Shown in pieces: positions 59,197 through 64,000 of a DNA stretch of 64,000 nt (position 1 is the first letter of the stretch; every line of letters starts with the position of its first letter). Position numbers and translations under genes: made by a program. Source of the DNA: Stenotrophomonas sp. ESTM1D_MKCIP4_1 (lineage in GTDB: Bacteria; Pseudomonadota; Gammaproteobacteria; Xanthomonadales; Xanthomonadaceae); contig NZ_CP026004.1 of the NCBI RefSeq assembly GCF_003086895.1, positions 2,020,731-2,084,730 of the forward strand, given 5' to 3'. Below the pieces are notes generated by a model. The model was not told where the DNA came from, did no database searches, and was given only the letters and a program-made list of their open reading frames with translations.

Positions 59197-59975
59197 GCCG
59201 CCTGCTCCAGGGCGCGTGCATCCTCGCCCAGAATCCAGTTCAGGGCGCGGCGATAAGCGGCCAGGCCACGACCCGGGTAATCCTCGCCCACGCTGGGCAG
59301 GGTCAGGCCGGCGGCGTTGCTGATGCGGGTATCGATCGGAATGGCGTCTTCCCACACGCGGGCACCGTGGCGGTCCTGCATGCTGCGCAGCGATTCGTTG
59401 CCGGCGCGGGTGCGGCGGTCGAACAGGGTCGGCAGGATCGAAATCGGCAGCGGGCGGCGGCGCGAGCGTTCGACCATCTCGCCGGTGCGCACCATGCCAT
59501 CCAGACCGTGCAGGGCCAGCGGCTCGGCCTGGGTGGGAATGATCAGGCGGTCGGCGGCGGCCAGCGCGTTGATCATCAGCAGGCCCAGGGTGGGCGCGCA
59601 ATCCAGCAGGATGTAGTCGTGCTGGCCCTGGTGGCGGGCCAGCGCATGCTGCAGCGCCAGGCCAAGACCGGGCTGGTTGGCGCTGCGGCGTTCCAGGGTG
59701 GCCAGCGAGGCCTGCGCGCACACGTAATCCAGGCCGCCGATGCTGCTGGGGTGGGTCAGTGCGGTCAGTTCGACCGGCGGTGCAGCGAACAGGTCCAGTA
59801 CGCCGGCCGGCGCCGGCTCGACCGGCACGCCGAAGGCGCGGGTGAGCGAGGCGTGCGGGTCCAGATCGATCAACAGCACGCGGTGGCCCTGTGCGGCCAG
59901 GCCGCGACCGAGGGCGAGGGTGGTGGTGGTCTTGCCGACTCCACCCTTCTGGTTGGCGACTGCCCAGATGCGCAT
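59193..59975 (-). CDS. parC: ParA-family ATPase ParC, polar positioning of chemotaxis arrays
   Basis: 260 aa. Deviant Walker A KGGVGKTT (residues 10-17), 'VLLIDLDPHASLTRAFG', and Walker B 'YILLDCAPTLGLLMINAL'. The gene order motC-motD-parC-parP(-cheW) matches polar-flagellate gammaproteobacteria, where ParC recruits ParP and the CheA array to the pole. A plasmid/chromosome partition role is unlikely as no parB is adjacent. Confidence 0.92.
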   Translation of the reverse strand: MRIWAVANQKGGVGKTTTTLALGRGLAAQGHRVLLIDLDPHASLTRAFGVPVEPAPAGVLDLFAAPPVELTALTHPSSIGGLDYVCAQASLATLERRSANQPGLGLALQHALARHQGQHDYILLDCAPTLGLLMINALAAADRLIIPTQAEPLALHGLDGMVRTGEMVERSRRRPLPISILPTLFDRRTRAGNESLRSMQDRHGARVWEDAIPIDTRISNAAGLTLPSVGEDYPGRGLAAYRRALNWILGEDARALEQAA

Positions 59976-59979
59976 CGGT

Positions 59980-60999
59980 TTACTCCTTCATTGCCGGGGG
60001 AACGGCGGCGCCGACACGGCTGCCAGCCGGCACCGGCGGCAACTGCACCGGTGCGTTGGGGGAAACGGGGTTGGTGCGGGGGGCGGCGGCATCGGCGGGC
60101 GTACCCGCTGCGCCATCAATGCCACTGGCGGCCGCGTTGAGGCGAGTGCCCAGCGGGTCGACCGCGTGGCTGGTGTCGGCCAGGATGATGACCATCACCC
60201 GCCGGTTGCGGTTGCGGCCCTGCGCGCTGTCATTTTCCTCGCGCGGGCGGAACTGGCCATAGCCGACCATCGCCAGCCGGGAGGGCTCGACGCCCTGGTC
60301 GGCGAACAGATGCACGACGCTGGCGGCGCGGCCGGCCGACAGTTCCCAGTTGGACGGGAAGGCGGCGGTGGCGATCGGCACGTTGTCGGTGTGGCCTTCC
60401 ACGCGCACGCTGTTGGGCACGTCGCGCAGGACGTCGGCCAGGCTGGCCAGGGTCTGCCGCGCATGCACGTCCAGCGCGGCCGAGCCGGTCGGGAACAGTA
60501 TGTCGCTGTTGATCTCCACTTCGATCCACAGCTCGGTGCGGCGCACGCTGATCATGCCGCGGTCGATGAGCGGCGACAGTGCGGCGGTCAGGCGATCGGC
60601 GATGCTGTTGAGCTGGCGCTCGGCGCGGGCGATCTGTTCCTGGTTGTGCACCGACACCGGCATGCGCATCTGCGAGGCCATCGCCGGCAGCAGGGTGGGG
60701 TCGTGGGTGGGTGCCGGGGCGGACGGGCCGATCTTCGTGCCCGACTTGATGACCGACGGGCTGTCCCAGCCGCCGCCCTGTACCTGCTTGTTGCCCACCT
60801 GCACCGGATTGATGGTGCGCGGCGCGCCGCCGAAGGCATCGGTGAGGGCGTCAGCCATGATCCGGTACTTTCCCTCGTTGACCGAGGAAATGGCATACAT
60901 GACCACGAAGAAGGCAAGCAGCAACGTCATCAGGTCGGCATAGGGGATGGCCCATGCCTCGTGGTTGGCGTGCTCTTCGTGGTGCTTGCGGCGGGCCAT
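59980..60999 (-). CDS. motD: Flagellar motor stator protein MotD (MotB family)
   Basis: 339 aa. One N-terminal membrane helix with the proton-carrying Asp (YADLMTLLLAFFVVMYA, D22), a periplasmic linker, and an OmpA-like peptidoglycan-binding domain ('GSAALDVHARQTLASLADVL', 'VEGHTDNVPI', 'SAGRAASVVHLF', 'GRNRNRRVMVIIL'). A Pro/Ala-rich tail of about 60 residues extends beyond the domain. It forms the stator with MotC, whose stop lies one base from its start. Confidence 0.93.
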   Translation of the reverse strand: MARRKHHEEHANHEAWAIPYADLMTLLLAFFVVMYAISSVNEGKYRIMADALTDAFGGAPRTINPVQVGNKQVQGGGWDSPSVIKSGTKIGPSAPAPTHDPTLLPAMASQMRMPVSVHNQEQIARAERQLNSIADRLTAALSPLIDRGMISVRRTELWIEVEINSDILFPTGSAALDVHARQTLASLADVLRDVPNSVRVEGHTDNVPIATAAFPSNWELSAGRAASVVHLFADQGVEPSRLAMVGYGQFRPREENDSAQGRNRNRRVMVIILADTSHAVDPLGTRLNAAASGIDGAAGTPADAAAPRTNPVSPNAPVQLPPVPAGSRVGAAVPPAMKE

Positions 61000-61000
61000 G

Positions 61001-61741
61001 TCAGTGCAGGAAACCGGTGAGGTTGGTTTCGATGTTGCGCGGGTTTTCGCCCTGGGCAATCGAGATCAGGCCTTCGATGACCATTTCGCGGTCGCGGGTG
61101 TTGTGCGCGATCACGCCCTTCAGCTTGGCGGCGATGGGCAGGAACAGCAGGTTGGCCGAGGCGATGCCGTAGATGGTGGCGGTGAACGCGGCGGCGATGC
61201 CGTGGCCCAGCTTGCTCGGGTCGGCCAGGTTCTTCATCACCGCGATCAGGCCGAGCACGGCACCGATGATGCCCAGGGTGGGGGCATAGATGCCCATGGC
61301 CTCGAAGACCTTGGCCCCGGCCTGGTCCTGGTGTTCCTGGCTGCCCAGCTCGATTTCCAGCATGTGCCGGATCGATTCGGGTTCCACGCCGTCGACCAGC
61401 AGCTGCAGGCCTTTGCGCAGGAACGGGTCGCGCTGTGCTTCCACCTGCGATTCCAGGCCCAGCAGGCCCTGGCGGCGGGCGATGTTGCTCCACTCGACAA
61501 TCTGCTTGATCAGTTCCTGGCGGTCGCTGTGCGGCGGGCGCACGACCCAGCGCACGATCTTGAAGGCGTGCTTGAACACCGCCGGTGCGGTGTGCAGCAG
61601 GATGGCTGCCACGGTGCCGACGATCACGATCACGAAGGCCGCCGGCGACCACAGCGAGGCCAGGCCGGCGCCCTTCAGGATGCTGCCACCGACCAGTGAG
61701 GCCAGGGCCAGAAAGAGTCCAATGAGGCTGAGTCTATCCAT
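61001..61741 (-). CDS. motC: Flagellar motor stator protein MotC (MotA family)
   Basis: 246 aa with four hydrophobic segments (about 5-22, 33-52, 148-168 and 185-205). The cytoplasmic loop carries 'QGLLGLESQVEAQRDPFLRKGLQLLVDG' and 'MLEIELGSQE'; 'APTLGIIGAVLGLIAVMKNL' is the MotA family signature. The sigma-28 promoter at 61749-61775 ends only 7 nt before the ATG and no Shine-Dalgarno is visible, so the mRNA may be leaderless. Confidence 0.93.
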   Translation of the reverse strand: MDRLSLIGLFLALASLVGGSILKGAGLASLWSPAAFVIVIVGTVAAILLHTAPAVFKHAFKIVRWVVRPPHSDRQELIKQIVEWSNIARRQGLLGLESQVEAQRDPFLRKGLQLLVDGVEPESIRHMLEIELGSQEHQDQAGAKVFEAMGIYAPTLGIIGAVLGLIAVMKNLADPSKLGHGIAAAFTATIYGIASANLLFLPIAAKLKGVIAHNTRDREMVIEGLISIAQGENPRNIETNLTGFLH

Positions 61742-61748
61742 GGGTCCG

Positions 61749-61775
61749 GTATCGGCTTATGTGAATGGGACTTGA
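61749..61775 (-). promoter_or_regulatory. Sigma-28 promoter of motC-motD-parC-parP
   Basis: TCAAGTCC-N11-GCCGATAC. The -10 box ends 7 nt from the motC ATG, placing the likely start of transcription at or next to the start codon. Confidence 0.7.
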
Positions 61776-61842
61776 GACACCGGGTGATCGGGTACAGACG
61801 GTAGTCACAGTTTTCGGGGTGCCGGGCGATCCCCGGCGGGCT

Positions 61843-63678
61843 TCAACGCAATCCGTCCACGTCGAGAATGAGCGCCATGCGACCGTCGCCGATCAACGTG
61901 GCGCCGGCATAGCCGCGCAGGCCGCGCAGGGCCTTGGGCAGCGGTTTGATGACCACTTCCTCGCGGCCGCGCACCTGGTCCACGACCAGCCCGAAGCGGG
62001 CTTCACCGGCCTGCAGCACGACGATGGTCAGCAGGGTGGAGGCGGCCGGGGTCACATCCAGCCACTGGCGCAGATCGACCAGGGGCAGGGTGTGCGAGCG
62101 GCGGTCCAGCACGGCACGGCCATCGAACCAGCCCAGCGAGGTGCGCGGGGCGTGCAGCACTTCCATCACGCGGGCCAGCGGCAGGGCGTAGACATCCTCG
62201 CCGGCCTGCACCAGCAGGGTCGGCAGGATGGCCAGGGTGAGCGGCACGCGGATCAGGAAGCGGCTGCCACGGCCCAGTTCGGACTGGATCTGGATCTGTC
62301 CGCTCAGTTCGCGGATGCGCGACTGCACGACATCCATGCCCACGCCACGGCCGGAAATGTCGGTGACCTGCTGCTTGGTGGAAAAGCCGGGCAGGAACAC
62401 CAGGTGCAGGCACTCTTCGCTGCTCAGGCGGGCGGCGGCTTCCGGATCGATCAGGCCCTTTTCGCGCGCCTTGGCACGCAGCTTTTCCGGGTCGATGCCG
62501 GCGCCGTCATCCTGCACCTCGATGCTGACGTAGTCGCCTTCCTGCTGCGCGGACAGGCGCACATGGCCCATCCGCGGCTTGCCCTGGGCTTCACGCAGGT
62601 CGGGCATTTCCACGCCGTGGTCGATGGCGTTGCGCACCAGATGGACCAGCGGATCGGCCAGCGCTTCGACCAGGTTGCGGTCCAGTTCGGTTTCGGCGCC
62701 GATCAGTTCCAGGTCCACTTCTTTCTGCAGCGAACGGGCGACGTCGCGGGCCACCTTGGGGAAGCGCGAGAACACTTTGCCGACCGGCTGCATGCGGGTG
62801 CGCATGACCGCCGACTGCAGGCGTGCGGTGGCGATGTCCAGCGTCGACACGGCACGGTCCAGCTCCTCGTCACGCAGGCGCGTGCGCAGGGTCTTCAGCC
62901 GGTTCCGTGACAGCACCAGTTCGCCGATCAGGTTGACGATGGCATCCAGGCGCTTGGTGTCCACGCGCACGGTATGTTCGGCTTCGGCCACCGGCTTGTT
63001 TGCCGCGGGCTTGGCCGCTGCACGCGGGGCCGGTACGGCCGCTGGCGGGGCCACCACCGGGACGGCGGCCACCGGCTTGGCGCCGGGTACCGCGCCGCCA
63101 TGCAATTGGTCGAGCAGGGCCTCGAATTCGTCTTCGCTGATCAGGCCGTCGTCGGCCTTCTTTGCCGGAGCGACTGCTGTGGGGGCGTTGCCGCCGTGCA
63201 GCTGGTCGAGCAGGGCCTCGAATTCGTCATCGGTGATCAGGTCGCTGCCGGCGGCGGCCGGGTGGGCCGCTGCAGCGGTACCCGCTGCCGGCGCCGCACT
63301 GCCGTGCACATCGAACTGGGCGATCAGCTCCGGCGGGGCGTAGCCCGGCTCGCTGCCGGCGGACACCGCGTCGAGCATCGACTGCAGGTAATCCAGCGAC
63401 TGCTGGGCGGCATCGAAGTGATGGGCCTGCAGCACGGCCTGGCCGGCACGTGCCGCACCCAGCGCTTCTTCCGCGGCATGGCACAGTTCGACCATGGCGG
63501 TGATGCCGAGGAAGCCGGCGCCGCCCTTGAGCGTGTGGTAGCCCCGGAAGACCGCGTTGAGCTGGTCGTTGTCCCGCGGTGCCTGTTCCAGCGACACCAG
63601 CTGTTCGCCCAGGCGATCCAGGATTTCCTGCGCCTCGATGATGAAATCGGCAGTGATGTCGTCGGCAACAGCGCTCAT
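61843..63678 (-). CDS. cheA: Chemotaxis histidine kinase CheA (flagellar, second copy)
   Basis: 611 aa. HPt with H48 (GYHTLKGGAGFLGI), then a linker in place of a full P2, bearing two copies of an EFEALLDQLHGG motif (residues 147-163 and 179-195). Dimerisation (about 235-300), HATPase ('LVRNAIDHGVEMPDLREAQGK', 'DDGAGIDPEKL', 'GRGVGMDVVQ') and CheW-like domain (about 475-605) follow. It is directly downstream of cheZ and upstream of motC, the standard flagellar che order, so this is probably the main kinase controlling the motor. Confidence 0.95.
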   Translation of the reverse strand: MSAVADDITADFIIEAQEILDRLGEQLVSLEQAPRDNDQLNAVFRGYHTLKGGAGFLGITAMVELCHAAEEALGAARAGQAVLQAHHFDAAQQSLDYLQSMLDAVSAGSEPGYAPPELIAQFDVHGSAAPAAGTAAAAHPAAAGSDLITDDEFEALLDQLHGGNAPTAVAPAKKADDGLISEDEFEALLDQLHGGAVPGAKPVAAVPVVAPPAAVPAPRAAAKPAANKPVAEAEHTVRVDTKRLDAIVNLIGELVLSRNRLKTLRTRLRDEELDRAVSTLDIATARLQSAVMRTRMQPVGKVFSRFPKVARDVARSLQKEVDLELIGAETELDRNLVEALADPLVHLVRNAIDHGVEMPDLREAQGKPRMGHVRLSAQQEGDYVSIEVQDDGAGIDPEKLRAKAREKGLIDPEAAARLSSEECLHLVFLPGFSTKQQVTDISGRGVGMDVVQSRIRELSGQIQIQSELGRGSRFLIRVPLTLAILPTLLVQAGEDVYALPLARVMEVLHAPRTSLGWFDGRAVLDRRSHTLPLVDLRQWLDVTPAASTLLTIVVLQAGEARFGLVVDQVRGREEVVIKPLPKALRGLRGYAGATLIGDGRMALILDVDGLR

Positions 63679-63680
63679 GC

Positions 63681-64000
63681 TTACAGCCCCAGATCCGACA
63701 GCAGGTCGTCGGCGTCGTTCTGCGAGACCGCGTGGCGGTCCAGCCCCTTCAGTGCCGGCCCGGCCAGTTCCGGGTCGGTGCGATGCTGTTCCGGCGGCAG
63801 GCCGAGCGCGCCGAAGCCTTCGTGCACGCGGCGGACGATGCCGACCACGCGACGGATGATCTGGCCGGTCAGGTCCTGGTAGCTCTGGGTCAGGGCGATT
63901 TCGGTCAGGTTGTGGCGGATGCGTTCAAGCTGGGCATCCTGGCCTGGCTGCAGGCCGTCGGCGCGCAGCTGTTCGGTCAGGGCCCGGCATTCCTCGGCCA
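63681..64000 (-). CDS. cheZ: CheZ phosphatase, C-terminal part (cut by window end)
   Basis: The last 105 codons are present; the 5' part lies beyond position 64000. 'IALTQSYQDLTGQIIRRVV' contains the region of the CheZ active-site Asp/Gln pair (D and Q of QDLTGQ), and the terminal helix VSQNDADDLLSDLGL matches the CheY-binding tail of CheZ. CheZ dephosphorylates CheY-P. The stop (63681-63683) is 2 nt from the cheA2 start. Confidence 0.93.
   Translation of the reverse strand, partial: AEECRALTEQLRADGLQPGQDAQLERIRHNLTEIALTQSYQDLTGQIIRRVVGIVRRVHEGFGALGLPPEQHRTDPELAGPALKGLDRHAVSQNDADDLLSDLGL

Noticed and set aside
59197..59721. N-terminal extension of parP
   Set aside because: The frame runs through parC in another frame; the ATG at 59196 overlaps the parC stop as ATGA and begins a plausible protein.
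59193..59975. Chromosome or plasmid partition ParA
   Set aside because: No parB or parS is adjacent, and the neighbours are motC, motD and a CheW-domain ParP, which fit the chemotaxis-array ParC.

Overview
The window looks like a chromosomal segment of a Stenotrophomonas (Xanthomonadaceae). The evidence is high GC content, the prfB–lysS–rpfG–rpfC–rpfF–rpfB–acnA(rpfA) order of the xanthomonad rpf quorum-sensing locus, and many GTAG palindromes of the SMAG type described in S. maltophilia. I saw no rRNA, tRNA, prophage, transposase or true CRISPR array.

Layout. 1–3.9 kb: membrane LytTR regulator, LoiP-like metalloprotease, prfB with the classical +1 recoding site, MmyB-type HTH regulator. 3.9–7.7 kb: hairpin-rich spacer, then a succinate-semialdehyde dehydrogenase/acetolactate synthase pair lying between prfB and lysS. 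7.8–15.6 kb: lysS and the DSF system: rpfG (c-di-GMP phosphodiesterase), rpfC (sensor), and on the other strand rpfF (DSF synthase) and rpfB (acyl-CoA ligase). 15.8–19.8 kb: betA-betB-betI (choline to glycine betaine) with a perfect 20-bp BetI-type operator. 20–21.4 kb: a Phd/YefM–zeta-like toxin pair and a local tandem duplication of the 3' end of acnA. 21.4–34 kb: acnA and acnB bracket a LysR/PrpF-family isomerase/ABC transporter/porin island and a VapBC module. 34–41.9 kb: a tandem-wHTH LysR divergent from an operon for the lower branch of protocatechuate 4,5-cleavage (ligK/galC, galD, DctA-type symporter, OprB-type porin, ligJ, ligI), with no ring-cleavage genes in view. 42–64 kb: a chemotaxis/motility block, all on the minus strand: cheB-cheD-cheR, three MCPs, an OB-fold secreted protein, cheW, a PilZ protein, cheA1-cheY-STAS, parP-parC, motD-motC, cheA2, and cheZ cut by the window end.

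How it works together. The DSF signal made by RpfF is sensed by RpfC, which phosphorylates RpfG to degrade c-di-GMP. The same window encodes a YcgR-like c-di-GMP flagellar brake and the motility machinery. Six sigma-28 (FliA) type promoters with 11-nt spacing between the -35 and -10 octamers can be read in front of the motility operons, linking them into one late-flagellar regulon. The two catabolic islands would convert 4-oxalomesaconate-type tricarboxylates to pyruvate and oxaloacetate, next to both aconitases.

Repeats are a main feature: two tandem SMAG arrays (36-bp and 44-bp periods) abutting FliA promoters, seven copies of a GGGTCAGAGCC…GACCCC hairpin mostly just 3' of genes, and three copies of a larger two-level hairpin whose stems covary.
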